The notes beneath the pieces are model-generated. The model was not told where the DNA came from, searched no databases, and saw only the letters and a list, made by a program, of their open reading frames with translations. Made by a program: the position numbers and the translations under genes. Shown in pieces: positions 50,984 to 61,259 of a DNA stretch of 64,000 bases (position 1 is the stretch's first letter; every line of letters starts with the position of its first letter). The stretch is from Jannaschia sp. W003 (GTDB lineage Bacteria; Pseudomonadota; Alphaproteobacteria; Rhodobacterales; Rhodobacteraceae): contig NZ_CP083539.1 in NCBI RefSeq assembly GCF_025144335.1, positions 2,977,501 to 3,041,500 of the forward strand, read 5' to 3'.

Positions 50984-51838
50984 TCATGCGTCGTGCCGGC
51001 GGGCGGAGCGCGCCGGGGCCGGGCACCCGCGCAGCAGCGGCCCCACGGCGCGCACCAGCCGCTCGGCCACGAGGTCGTGGGCGACGGGCGGCAGCGCGTG
51101 GCGGGCGCTCTCGCGTTCCTCGGGAGCGAACTGCATCTCTTCGAGGTGCACGTCGTCGTACATCTCCCGTACGTCGCAGCGCACCTCCGCGTCGCAGCCC
51201 CGCATCACCGCCTCGATCATGGCATCCGTGACCCGCAGCGGGTCGTCCCCCTGCGCGGCGCCGCGCGTGCCCTCGATGTGCAGCAGCACGATGCGGTTCG
51301 GAATGCGGATCACGATCTCCTGCATGCGCGCGACCCAGGCGGCCTGCAGCTCGGCCACGAGCTGCGCGTAGGGAAACGCGCCGTGTCCGCGCAGCGCCGC
51401 CGTCATGTGGCGCGTAAACACGAAGTCGCTGAAGTCGGCCCGGCCGAACGTCTCGCGCATGAGCTTCGAGGGGCGCAGGAACCGGTCGTTGCGGCGCGGG
51501 TGCACGCGGTAGAAGCGGTTGGTGAGGTTGTGGAGGCCCAGGGTCTGCAGCACCGTCACTTCGGCCCGTGCGGCCATGGCGAGGATGCCCTCGCGCTCGC
51601 GCAGGATCACGTCGGCGCCGCCATTCTGCACCCCGAGGTTCGCCACCGGCATCGCCAGCGCGTGGCTCAGCGAGTGGGTGAACGGCTCGGCCACGTGACG
51701 CCCGGCGACCTCGGAGGCGCCGAGAACCGCCACGAAGGGCCCCTCCGGGTCGACCGCGGGGCCGCGGAACGCGAGCTTGCCCCCGGGAAGGCTCCAGGGA
51801 AGGGCGTCTCCGTCGATCCGGCGGGCATGGAAGGTCAT
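50984..51838 (-). CDS. Uncharacterised protein, possible DUF6473 family
   Basis: 284 aa. FVAVLGASEVAGRHVAEPFTHSLSHAL, PVANLGVQNGGAD and TVLQTLGLHNLTNRFYRVHPRRNDRF have the look of an SGNH-like core (a G-A-S-E loop, GxxNGG and a later aspartate), but I cannot assign an activity. This resembles an uncharacterised Rhodobacteraceae family, tentatively DUF6473. It reads towards etfA and is separated from it by a 13-bp-stem terminator. ATG 51838. Confidence 0.6.
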   Translation of the reverse strand: MTFHARRIDGDALPWSLPGGKLAFRGPAVDPEGPFVAVLGASEVAGRHVAEPFTHSLSHALAMPVANLGVQNGGADVILREREGILAMAARAEVTVLQTLGLHNLTNRFYRVHPRRNDRFLRPSKLMRETFGRADFSDFVFTRHMTAALRGHGAFPYAQLVAELQAAWVARMQEIVIRIPNRIVLLHIEGTRGAAQGDDPLRVTDAMIEAVMRGCDAEVRCDVREMYDDVHLEEMQFAPEERESARHALPPVAHDLVAERLVRAVGPLLRGCPAPARSARRHDA

Positions 51839-51909
51839 GGCGATCCTCGCGATTCGGTGGCTCGCCTCCCTCATCGCGCGCAAGTCTTACCCATTCCTCA
51901 AAGGGTGGA

Positions 51910-51955
51910 TTTGCACGAATGCAGTGCAGCATGGTCGCCGGCTTTGCACGATTGC
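51910..51955. promoter_or_regulatory. Direct repeats TTTGCACGA(A/T)TGC upstream of 3-hydroxybutyryl-CoA dehydrogenase
   Basis: Two 13-bp copies, 12 of 13 identical, at 51910-51922 and 51943-51955, 33 bp (three helical turns) apart. They resemble the TTTGCA-type sites bound by acyl-CoA-responsive ScfR/RamB-like regulators; that link is inference. Confidence 0.4.
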
Positions 51956-51994
51956 GCTACGGCGGAACGCGCGCCTCCGCCCCCGCGCCTCCGC

Positions 51995-52022
51995 TTGCGA
52001 CCCCCCCGCCCGCTGCTATGGT
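51995..52022 (+). promoter_or_regulatory. Possible promoter of the 3-hydroxybutyryl-CoA dehydrogenase gene
   Basis: TTGCGA, a 16-bp spacer and TATGGT, ending 26 bp before the ATG at 52049. A similar TTGCAC-N16-TATGTT pair precedes mcd. Confidence 0.4.
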
Positions 52023-52048
52023 CCCGTCCGCACCGGAGGGGGACAGGC

Positions 52049-52927
52049 ATGGAGATCGAGCGGATCGGCATCGTGGGCGCGGGGCAGATGGGCGGCGGGA
52101 TCGCCCATGTCTGCGCGCTGGCAGGCTACGACGTGCTGATGACCGACGTGGGCCAGGAGGCCCTCGACGGCAGCCTCGCGCTCATCCGGCGCAACCTCGA
52201 CCGGGCGGTGGAGCGCGGCAAGGTCGTGGCCGCGGACCGCGACGCCGCGCTGGGCCGCATCGCCACCACCATGACGCTCTCGGACCTCGGGCGCACCGAC
52301 CTCGTGATCGAGGCGGCGACCGAGCGCGAGACCATCAAGCAGGCGATCTTCGAGGATCTGGTGCCGCACCTGCAGCCGCACACGATCCTCACCTCGAACA
52401 CCTCGTCGATCTCGATCACGCGCCTCGCCAGCCGCACCGACCGGCCCGAGCGGTTCATGGGCTTCCACTTCATGAACCCCGTGCCGGTCATGCAGCTCGT
52501 GGAGCTGATCCGCGGCATTGCCACGGACGATGCCACCTTCACGGCCTGCAAGGGCGTTGTGGACCGCCTCGGCAAGCAGGCCGCCACCGCCGAGGACTTC
52601 CCGGCCTTCATCGTCAACCGCATCCTGATGCCGATGATCAACGAGGCGGTGTACACGCTCTACGAGGGCGTCGGCACCGTGACCTCGATCGACACCTCGC
52701 TGCGGCTCGGCGCGAACCATCCCATGGGGCCGCTGGAGCTGGCGGACTTCATCGGGCTCGACACCTGCCTTGCCATCATGAACGTGCTGCACGACGGGCT
52801 GGCGGACACCAAATACCGCCCCTGCCCGCTCCTGGTGAAGTACGTCGAGGCCGGCTGGCTGGGCCGCAAGACCCGGCGCGGCTTCTACGACTACCGCGGC
52901 GAGGGCGACCCTACGCCGACGCGCTGA
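52049..52927 (+). CDS. 3-hydroxybutyryl-CoA dehydrogenase
   Basis: 292-aa NAD(P)-dependent enzyme linking acetoacetyl-CoA and 3-hydroxybutyryl-CoA. N-terminal cofactor motif GIVGAGQMGGGIAHVCA; catalytic HFMNPVPVMQLVE with His; C-terminal domain NRILMPMINEAVYTLYEGVGT and DFIGLDTC. In this lineage it feeds the ethylmalonyl-CoA pathway or PHB turnover. The acyltransferase gene ends inside its last 17 bp on the other strand. Confidence 0.95.
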   Translation: MEIERIGIVGAGQMGGGIAHVCALAGYDVLMTDVGQEALDGSLALIRRNLDRAVERGKVVAADRDAALGRIATTMTLSDLGRTDLVIEAATERETIKQAIFEDLVPHLQPHTILTSNTSSISITRLASRTDRPERFMGFHFMNPVPVMQLVELIRGIATDDATFTACKGVVDRLGKQAATAEDFPAFIVNRILMPMINEAVYTLYEGVGTVTSIDTSLRLGANHPMGPLELADFIGLDTCLAIMNVLHDGLADTKYRPCPLLVKYVEAGWLGRKTRRGFYDYRGEGDPTPTR

Positions 52928-53810
52928 GGCACCGCGCGCGCAGCCAGGCCGCGAAGCGCGTGGCGTTCGCGGCCTCGGGCGCCCAGGCCTCGGGCGGGAT
53001 CGGCGCGCCGATCACGGGCGCCTGCGGGCGGTTCAGCGCATGCACCACCTCGTGCAGCAGCAGCCCCTGGCGCAGCACCGGCGAGACGAGCCCCGCCACC
53101 TGGTAGGCCCGGCTGTTGCACCCACTGAAGCGCACCGGCACCACCGTCGCCCCGCCCTCGCGTACGAGCTTGGCGGTGAACGCCGTCCAGGGCGCCTCGA
53201 CCGCCTCGCCCCGCCACGTCCGCGCCGCGGCCACCGCACCGGCAGGGAACAGCGCCACCACCCCGCCGCGGCGCAGCTGGTAGGCCGCCCGCGCGCGCAT
53301 CGCCATCATGCGGGCATGGGCGTCCGGGGCGTGGGGGAACGGCACCGGGATCACGAAGCGCTCGATCTCGGGCACGTCGCAGAGCAGGCTGCGGGTGAGG
53401 ATGCGGTAGTCCTCGCGCCGACGCCCGATCAGCGCGGCCAGCACCATCCCGTCCACCAGCCCGTGGGGATGGTTCGCCACCACCACCACGGGGCCGCTCG
53501 CGGGAATATGCGCGAGCGCGGCCTCGTCGACCCGCAGCTCGATGCCCATGACGCGCAGCGCGTGGGACCAGAAGGCCTGCCCGCGCTCCACCCCCTCGCG
53601 CTCGAAGCGGCGGATCAGCGCGAGAAGGCGCCGCTTGCCGGTCATCCACTCCACGGCCCGGATCGCGCCCGCGCGCAGGGGGTCGTCGAAGGTGGCGGCG
53701 TAGCTGAGGGCCGCGCGGTCGTAGGGACGGTAGCCGGGGGTGCCGAGGGTCGGCCGGTCCGCGTCGGCCGCCGGCATCGCCGGCCCCCGGGGCGGTGCGA
53801 GGCGGCTCAC
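52911..53810 (-). CDS. Lysophospholipid/glycerol-phosphate acyltransferase (PlsC-like)
   Basis: 299 aa. The acyltransferase motif is ANHPHGLVDGM, the NHPxGxxDG form seen in hemolysin- and OlsA-type acyltransferases rather than classical HX4D, with FPAGAVAA as the second block and VPVRFSGCNSRAYQ as the third. It probably acylates a lysolipid at the inner membrane. GTG start 53810 overlaps the ptsH stop; an internal ATG at 53777 is also possible. Confidence 0.8.
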   Translation of the reverse strand: MSRLAPPRGPAMPAADADRPTLGTPGYRPYDRAALSYAATFDDPLRAGAIRAVEWMTGKRRLLALIRRFEREGVERGQAFWSHALRVMGIELRVDEAALAHIPASGPVVVVANHPHGLVDGMVLAALIGRRREDYRILTRSLLCDVPEIERFVIPVPFPHAPDAHARMMAMRARAAYQLRRGGVVALFPAGAVAAARTWRGEAVEAPWTAFTAKLVREGGATVVPVRFSGCNSRAYQVAGLVSPVLRQGLLLHEVVHALNRPQAPVIGAPIPPEAWAPEAANATRFAAWLRARCLSASA

Positions 53811-54076
53811 ATGCCCTCGCCGAACCGGTCGGCCACCAGCTCCCGCAGGGCCGCCATCAGCGCCTCCGCCTCCGAGCCGCCGGTCTCCACCTCGATCGTG
53901 GTGCCCCGGGCGGCGGCCAGCATCAGCAGCCCCATGATCGAATCGCCCGCCGCCTCCATGCCGTCGCGCAGCACCGTGGCGTGGGCGTCGAAGCGCTCCA
54001 CGGTCTCCACGAACCGGGCCGAGGCCCGCGCATGGAGGCCCTTCTCGTTCACGATCTTCATGATCTCGCTCGGCAT
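53807..54076 (-). CDS. ptsH: HPr phosphocarrier protein
   Basis: 89 aa. NEKGLHARASARFVETVERF has the active His15; GDSIMGLLMLAAA has the regulatory Ser46 that HPr kinase phosphorylates. In alphaproteobacteria without a complete sugar PTS it works in a regulatory chain. Enzyme I is not in the window. Confidence 0.95.
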   Translation of the reverse strand: MPSEIMKIVNEKGLHARASARFVETVERFDAHATVLRDGMEAAGDSIMGLLMLAAARGTTIEVETGGSEAEALMAALRELVADRFGEGM

Positions 54077-54096
54077 GCCGCCCCCGTCAGCGCGTG

Positions 54097-54489
54097 TCAG
54101 GCGGCAGGCCCGTGCGCGACGTCCATGTAGCGCGTGCCCGCGGCCTTGGCCAAGGCCACGGCCTCCGAGACGGGCTTCGCGCGGGAGCGGGCGAGCTTGA
54201 TGAGGCTGGGCAGGTTCGCGCCGTAGAAGATGACGCGGTCGCGCGGCACGCAGGCCGGCAGGCTGAGGTTCGAGGGCGAGCCGCCGAACATGTCGGTCAC
54301 CACCACCACGCCGTCGCCCGTGTCCACCGCATCGGCCGCATCGCAGATCTCGAGCTGCTTGGCGGAGCGGTCGTCGAAGGCCCCGACCGCCACCGCGCGC
54401 AGCCCCTCCTGCGGTCCCATGACGTGCTCGATCGCCCGGCGGTATTCCTCGGCCAAGCCCCCGTGAGCGACGATCACGATCCCGATCAT
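54097..54489 (-). CDS. manX: PTS EIIA component, mannose (ManX) type
   Basis: 130 aa. MIGIVIVAHGGLAEEYRRAIEHVMGPQEGLRAV with His9 as phospho-acceptor; DMFGGSPSNLSL is the second family block. There are no partner EIIB/C/D genes nearby, so this is a regulatory EIIA. ATGA overlap with rapZ. Confidence 0.92.
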   Translation of the reverse strand: MIGIVIVAHGGLAEEYRRAIEHVMGPQEGLRAVAVGAFDDRSAKQLEICDAADAVDTGDGVVVVTDMFGGSPSNLSLPACVPRDRVIFYGANLPSLIKLARSRAKPVSEAVALAKAAGTRYMDVAHGPAA

Positions 54490-55382
54490 TGCAGTCCTCG
54501 CGCCGGTCCGCGTCCACGGCGGTCCAGCTCCCTGTGACGAGTAGATACCCGCCACCCCGCTTCCGCAAGACGGGCCGCCAGTCTTTCCGTTACGGCAACG
54601 GAGCGGTGGCGCCCGCCGGTACAGCCGAAACCGATGGCGAGATGCGCGCGCCCCTCGTCGCGGTAGGCGGGCAGGAGCGAGAGGATCAGGTCCTCCACCC
54701 GGCGGAAGAAGCCGGCGAAGCGCTCGTCGCCGGCCACGTGCTCGGCGACGGGGGCGTCGCGCCCCGTCAGGCCCCGCAGCTCGGGCACCCAGTGGGGGTT
54801 GCGCAGGAAGCGCACGTCGAACGCCATGTCGAGCCCCCGCGGCATGCCGCGCTTGTAGCTGAACGACTGGAGCGAGAGCGCCAGCCGCCGGGTGTGCCCG
54901 TGCGCCAGCGTGGACTGCAGCTCCGCCTTCAGCTCGTGGATCGTCAGCGCGGTGGTGTCGATCACGATGTCGGCCTGCTCCAGGAGCGGGATCAGAAGGT
55001 CGCGCTCGCGCGCCACGCCGGTCTCGACGTCCTCGTCGGGCGCGAGGGGGTGACGGCGGCGCGTCTCGGAGAAGCGGGACACCAGCGTGTCGGGCGCGCA
55101 GTCGAGGTAGAGCAGGCGCACGATCCGGTCGGGATCCGAGCGCAGCCGCTCCACCAGCGCCTGCGCGGCGTCGATGCTGAAGTCCCGGTTGCGCACGTCG
55201 AGCCCGAGCGCGAGCGGGCGCCGGCCCTCGTCGCTCGCCAGCAGCGCGCCGATCAGCGAGAGCGGCAGGTTGTCGATCGCCTCGAAACCCACATCCTCCA
55301 GCGCGTGGATCGCGGTGGTGCGCCCGGCGCCCGAAGGGCCGGTCACGAGGATCAGGTCCGTGGAGTCGTGCTCGGACGGCAT
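54486..55382 (-). CDS. rapZ: RNase adapter protein RapZ / P-loop nucleotide-binding protein
   Basis: 298 aa. Walker A GPSGAGRTT (15-23) has Arg in place of the usual Lys. EAIDNLPLSLIG, LSLQSFSYKRGMPRGLDMAFDVRFLRNPHW and the C-terminal GFGCTGGRHRSVAVTERLA match RapZ/YvcJ. In E. coli RapZ delivers GlmZ RNA to RNase E; in this cluster its RNA partner is unknown. Between hprK and manX. Confidence 0.93.
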   Translation of the reverse strand: MPSEHDSTDLILVTGPSGAGRTTAIHALEDVGFEAIDNLPLSLIGALLASDEGRRPLALGLDVRNRDFSIDAAQALVERLRSDPDRIVRLLYLDCAPDTLVSRFSETRRRHPLAPDEDVETGVARERDLLIPLLEQADIVIDTTALTIHELKAELQSTLAHGHTRRLALSLQSFSYKRGMPRGLDMAFDVRFLRNPHWVPELRGLTGRDAPVAEHVAGDERFAGFFRRVEDLILSLLPAYRDEGRAHLAIGFGCTGGRHRSVAVTERLAARLAEAGWRVSTRHRELDRRGRGPARGLQ

Positions 55383-55491
55383 GGGGTCTCCGGGTCGCGG
55401 GGGTTCGTACCGCCAGATATGACGAAAGATCGGCGTGAATAAGGCCCCGCGCGGGTTCGTGATCGGATCGCGCGGAACCGATGCGCCGCGG

Positions 55492-55935
55492 TCACCCGGG
55501 ACGATGCGCGGCCATCCAGATCAGCATCTTGGCAGCGGCGTCGAAGCGGTAGGGATGGCGCAGCAGCAAGACGTCGCGGCCGAGCACGGGGATCGTCTCC
55601 GGCTCCGGCAGGCGCGCGGGAGACGGCGCCAGCACCAGCACGGCAGCGAGCGGCGCGGCGGGGTGGAGCGGCACGGGCACGAGGCCGAGGCCGCGCAGTT
55701 CCATCGCCGCGGGGGCATCCGGCGGCGCGGCCACCACGGGAGGCACGCCGCGGCGGACGAGGCAGAGGTCGTCGGCGATCAACCCGGCGCCGCCCGCGAT
55801 CATCTGCGCGGCGAGCCCGCTCTTGCCGGACCCCGAGGGCCCGCAGAGCAGCAGGGCGGCGCCATCCACGACGACGGCTGTGGCGTGGACCGAGAGGGTG
55901 TCGGGGTCGACGGCGTGGAAGCGGGGGAGGGTCAT
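55492..55935 (-). CDS. hprK: Short HPr kinase/phosphorylase
   Basis: 147 aa, only the C-terminal kinase domain of HprK, as is usual in alphaproteobacteria. P-loop [10 protein letters not shown] (31-40), LIADDLCLVRR as Walker B. HPYRFDAAAKMLIWM near the end. It should phosphorylate HPr Ser46. The 109-bp gap to rapZ holds no recognisable element. Confidence 0.9.
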   Translation of the reverse strand: MTLPRFHAVDPDTLSVHATAVVVDGAALLLCGPSGSGKSGLAAQMIAGGAGLIADDLCLVRRGVPPVVAAPPDAPAAMELRGLGLVPVPLHPAAPLAAVLVLAPSPARLPEPETIPVLGRDVLLLRHPYRFDAAAKMLIWMAAHRPG

Positions 55936-56422
55936 AGGACGGGATCGGGGGAGCAGGTTGCCGCGACGCATCCACGGCTTTGGTCGGTGCGCCGGGCGCG
56001 CGGGCGGTCGCGCATGTCCCCTGCCCGGCCACACGCGACTCTCGCGCCAGCGGCAGGTCGCAGGTCCGCCCAGCACGTTCCGGCACCCTTCGGCGGTGCG
56101 CTTAACCGATGCCGCTGCCAGCGCGCGCAACTACGCGGAACCCGGACGGATGCGATGCTCCGCGTGCTGCGTTCGGGCGCTGCGACCAAAGCCGGCCGCC
56201 ACGATTTCATGGGAGAGATGAACCGTTCAGGGTAAGGGATCTCGCCTCGCGAGAACCGCTGGATAGGGAACCGCGATGCAGCGGACCGCAGGAGCGTTGC
56301 GGCACAGCGCCTTCCGTCCTGCGCGGACGAAGCGGGAGGAGTGAAACGAGTCCGTCGACCCGCCCCCGGGAGCACGCATCGAAGGACCAGGAGGACAGGC
56401 ACGGACCGCCCGTGCCCCAAAA
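55936..56422. other. 487-bp gap between hprK and chvG
   Basis: No supportable gene. Short open frames on both strands lack ribosome sites and known products. The stem GGCACGG-5 nt-CCGTGCC about 20 bp after the chvG stop could be a weak terminator; no T-run. hprK needs a promoter here unless chvG read-through serves it. Confidence 0.5.
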
Positions 56423-58129
56423 TCAGACCGGCAGGCCGACCACGAAGCGGGCGCCGAGCGGGTCGGAGGTGACGTCGGCGTCGGTGGGGCGGATGTTCTC
56501 GGCCCAGATCACGCCGCCATGGGCCTCGATGATCTGCTTCGAGATCGCCAGCCCGAGGCCGGAGTGGTTGCCGAACTGCTGGACGGGGCGCTCGGAGTAG
56601 AAGCGGTTGAAGACCTTGGTCAGCGCCGCTTCGGGAATGCCGGGGCCGGTGTCCTCGACGACCACGAGCACGCGGTTGTCGCGGCGGCGCATCCAGACGC
56701 GCACGGCGTCGCCCTCCTCGCAGAAGCTGAGCGCGTTGGTGATGAGGTTCACGAAGACCTGCGCCAGACGACCCTCGAGCCCCATGATGGTGATGGGCTC
56801 GCGCGGCAGGTCGGTGATGAACTCGATCTCGTCCGCCTCGGCCTCGCCGGCGTGGTAGACGGTGAGGTTGCGCAGCATCTTCACCAGGTCGAACGGCTCC
56901 TCCTCCTCCTTCACGAGCTCCGAGTCGAGGCGTGACGCGTTGGAGATGTCGGAGACCAGCCGGTCGAGGCGCCGCACGTCGTGCTCGATCACCTCCAGGA
57001 GGCGGCCGCGCTGCTCGTCGGTCTTGGCGAGGCGCATGGTGCCCACGGCAGAGCGCAAGCTGGCGAGGGGGTTCTTGATCTCGTGGGCCACGTCCGCGGC
57101 GAACTGCTCGTTGGCGTCGATGCGGTCGTAAAGGGCTGCGACCATGCCGCGCAGGGCGCCGGACAGGCGGCCGATCTCGTCGGGGCGGGCCGTGAGGTCG
57201 GGGATGCGCACCCGCTGGGGCGACATCTTGCGGGCGTTCTTGTCGCGGCCCAACTCGGCGGCCGCGGCGAGGTCCGAGAGCGGGTTGGCGATGGTGGACG
57301 CCAGCAGGAGGCTGAGGCCGATCGAGACCATGAGCGCGATCACGAACATCTGGAGCAGCTGCTCGCGCTCGGCGCGTACCAAGCTGTCGATCACCCCGCC
57401 CGAGGTCGTCACGGCGATGGTGCCGATGGTGCCGTCGCCCAGGGGCGCGACCACGGTGAAGGCCTGACCTGCCTCGCCCTCGTGGCGGCGCACGAGCGTC
57501 TCGCCGGGGCGGGCGCCGAGCACGATGTCGCGGGCCACGGCGGCGTTCGAGGGCCGCTCGGGCGCGTCGCCCGACAGCAGGCCCGCGGCCCGCTCCCACA
57601 CGCCGTTCAGGAGGCTCGTGAGAACGGTGGAGCGCTCGGCCACGGGGGCGAGGCCGCGCACGGGGGCCATGTCGGCGGTGCCGCGCGCGCCGGCGATCGG
57701 GCGGCCGGCGGGGTCGAAGACGCGAACCTCGACCGACGGGGGCAGCGCGACGGCGTCGAGCGCGGCCTGCACGCCCTCGGCGGCGGGCATCGTCGTCTCG
57801 AGGATGCGGGCGACGAGGCGCGCCTCGGTCACCAGCCCGCGCTCGCGCTGCGAGGCGAGGCTGTCGCGCGACGGGTTCAGGAACAGCACGCCCGCGACAA
57901 GCATGAGGATCGCGAGCAGGTTGAAGAGGATGATCTTGCGGGCGAGGGGCGAACGGTCGAGCGAGATGAGGCCGCGGCGGCGGCGCGCCGCGCTCAGCTC
58001 CTCCTCGGTGCCTTCCGGGCTCTCCCAGTCCTCGCCGAGCACGACGTCGGCGGCGCGCTTGCGCCAGCCGGTCGCGCCGGCGTCGGCGGAGCGCCGGTCG
58101 GGCGCCTCCAAGTCGGTCACGGAGGCCAT
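56423..58129 (-). CDS. chvG: Sensor histidine kinase ChvG (ExoS)
   Basis: 568 aa. A cytoplasmic N-terminus (1-65), TM1 about 66-84, a periplasmic sensor domain, TM2 near 255-275 (ALMVSIGLSLLLASTIA), HAMP, then the HisKA block FAADVAHEIKNPLASLRSA and ATP-binding NLITNALSF, DTGPGIPE, GLGLAISK. The layout and synteny (chvI, hprK, pckA) match ChvG, which senses acid or cell-envelope stress in rhizobia and Agrobacterium. Follows chvI by 16 bp. Confidence 0.93.
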   Translation of the reverse strand: MASVTDLEAPDRRSADAGATGWRKRAADVVLGEDWESPEGTEEELSAARRRRGLISLDRSPLARKIILFNLLAILMLVAGVLFLNPSRDSLASQRERGLVTEARLVARILETTMPAAEGVQAALDAVALPPSVEVRVFDPAGRPIAGARGTADMAPVRGLAPVAERSTVLTSLLNGVWERAAGLLSGDAPERPSNAAVARDIVLGARPGETLVRRHEGEAGQAFTVVAPLGDGTIGTIAVTTSGGVIDSLVRAEREQLLQMFVIALMVSIGLSLLLASTIANPLSDLAAAAELGRDKNARKMSPQRVRIPDLTARPDEIGRLSGALRGMVAALYDRIDANEQFAADVAHEIKNPLASLRSAVGTMRLAKTDEQRGRLLEVIEHDVRRLDRLVSDISNASRLDSELVKEEEEPFDLVKMLRNLTVYHAGEAEADEIEFITDLPREPITIMGLEGRLAQVFVNLITNALSFCEEGDAVRVWMRRRDNRVLVVVEDTGPGIPEAALTKVFNRFYSERPVQQFGNHSGLGLAISKQIIEAHGGVIWAENIRPTDADVTSDPLGARFVVGLPV

Positions 58130-58145
58130 CCCCCTGCCCTCCCGA

Positions 58146-58847
58146 TCAGACTTCGTTGTAGCGGTAGCCGATGCCGTAGAGCGTCTCGATGGCCGAGAAC
58201 TCGGGATCGACGGAGCGCATCTTCTTGCGCAGGCGCTTGATGTGGCTGTCGATGGTCCGGTCGTCCACGTAGACCTGATCGTCGTAGGCCACGTCCATCA
58301 GCTGGTCGCGCGACTTCACGAAGCCGGGCCGCTGGGCCAGAGCCTGGAGCAGCAGGAACTCGGTCACGGTCAGGGTCACGTCGCGCCCCTTCCACTTCAC
58401 CGCGTGGCGCAGCGGGTCCATGGACAGTTCGCCGCGGATCATCACCTGCGTGTCCTCGGGCGTCTCGCCCTCGTCCGACGCGATGGCGTCCTGGCGGCGC
58501 AGGATGGCGCGGATCCGCTCCACCAGGAGACGCTGCGAGAAGGGCTTGCGGACGTAGTCGTCGGCGCCCATGCGCAGGCCGAGCACCTCGTCGATCTCGT
58601 CGTCCTTGGAAGTGAGGAAGATCACCGGGACGGAGGACTTCTGGCGCAGGCGCTGCAGCAGGTCCATGCCGTCCATGCGGGGCATCTTGATGTCGAACAC
58701 GCCCAGATCCGGCAGCCGCCGGCTGAACGCGTCCAGGGCGGACTGCCCGTCGTTGTAGGTCTCGACCTCGAAGCCCTCGGCCTCAAGAGTCATGGAAACG
58801 GACGTCAGGATATTCCTGTCGTCGTCGACGAGTGCGATCCTCGACAT
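58146..58847 (-). CDS. chvI: Response regulator ChvI
   Basis: 233 aa OmpR-type regulator. Receiver [34 protein letters not shown], phospho-acceptor Asp52 ([11 protein letters not shown]), and a winged-helix domain ending [33 protein letters not shown]. Partner of ChvG. In related bacteria ChvI controls envelope and exopolysaccharide genes, and affects pckA, its divergent neighbour here. Confidence 0.95.
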   Translation of the reverse strand: MSRIALVDDDRNILTSVSMTLEAEGFEVETYNDGQSALDAFSRRLPDLGVFDIKMPRMDGMDLLQRLRQKSSVPVIFLTSKDDEIDEVLGLRMGADDYVRKPFSQRLLVERIRAILRRQDAIASDEGETPEDTQVMIRGELSMDPLRHAVKWKGRDVTLTVTEFLLLQALAQRPGFVKSRDQLMDVAYDDQVYVDDRTIDSHIKRLRKKMRSVDPEFSAIETLYGIGYRYNEV

Positions 58848-59147
58848 GCTGGTGGTCCTCGTTGCCTGTTACTGCCGTCTTATTTTTTTCCCAACTTCCG
58901 CCTTCCCCTCGCGGGAAGCAACCATAATCGCGAATCACCCCAGCGGCGGAGTCGACTGTGGCGAGACTGCCATTAAGGCCGGGTTAAGTCGCGGCCCGGT
59001 TCGCCGCCGGGCATGTTTGCGCCACCGCGCCGGGTGGTTGCGCTAACCATCGGTATGCCGCAGGGCGGCGGGATGCTAATTCATTGCGCGGGGCACGAAA
59101 TCCGCGCCCGGCGCCGCCGTGCCGTGACCCCGAGCGAGGACCCCGCC
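58848..59147. promoter_or_regulatory. Divergent chvI/pckA control region with TTGCGC repeats
   Basis: The 300-bp region holds an unusual AT-rich part (58881-58890, TTATTTTTTT) on the chvI side and three TTGCGC copies at 59017-59022, 59038-59043 and 59084-59089 on the pckA side. The first two lie 21 bp apart, on the same face of the helix. No certain -35/-10 pair was found for either gene. Confidence 0.45.
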
Positions 59148-60727
<1,580 letters not shown>

Positions 60728-60743
<16 letters not shown>

Positions 60744-61255
60744 TCCCCCTGCTGCTGCTCGCCTGCGCCCTGCCCTTCGGGGCGGCGCAGGCCCGGGTAC
60801 GGCTGGTGGAGGCGGGCATCGTCTGCCCCGCCCTGCGCGAGGCGTCCGGGCAACGCCCCGCGCCGGACACCCAGACCGGCACGGTCGACATCCTCTCGGC
60901 CGGGGTAGAGTTCGACCTGCCCGACCGCGTGGTCCCCGCCATGCAGCATCTCGGCTTCGGCCTGCGGGTGGAGGTGGAGGCGGGCGAGCCCGAGACCGAG
61001 CTGCTGATCGTGGTGGAGCACCCGCCGACCGGACCCGAGGGCGTGACCCGCGAGAGCTGGACGCAGGTCGCCGCGGGGGGCGAGCGCTCGCTCAACCTCT
61101 TCACCTTCGACTACCCCTACGAGATGGTGCCCGGCCCCTGGACCTTCAGCATAGAGGTCGAGGGCGAGCGCGTGGTTGAGGTGCCCTTCACCGTGGGCGA
61201 CCGCTTCGCGAATGCCCGCGTCGACGCGGCGTGCCTGGAGATGCTGAACGCCTGA
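60728..61255 (+). CDS. Secreted DUF3859-like protein
   Basis: 175 aa with signal peptide (1-22, ending AAQA). [26 protein letters not shown] and the C-terminal [32 protein letters not shown] resemble DUF3859 proteins. Predicted periplasmic. The start lies within the last codons of pckA, so it is translated with it. Function unknown. Confidence 0.7.
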
Positions 61256-61259
61256 GCGG

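Noticed and set aside
56115..56241. Short open frames between hprK and chvG
   Set aside because: About 26 codons or in poor context; no ribosome site or family resemblance.
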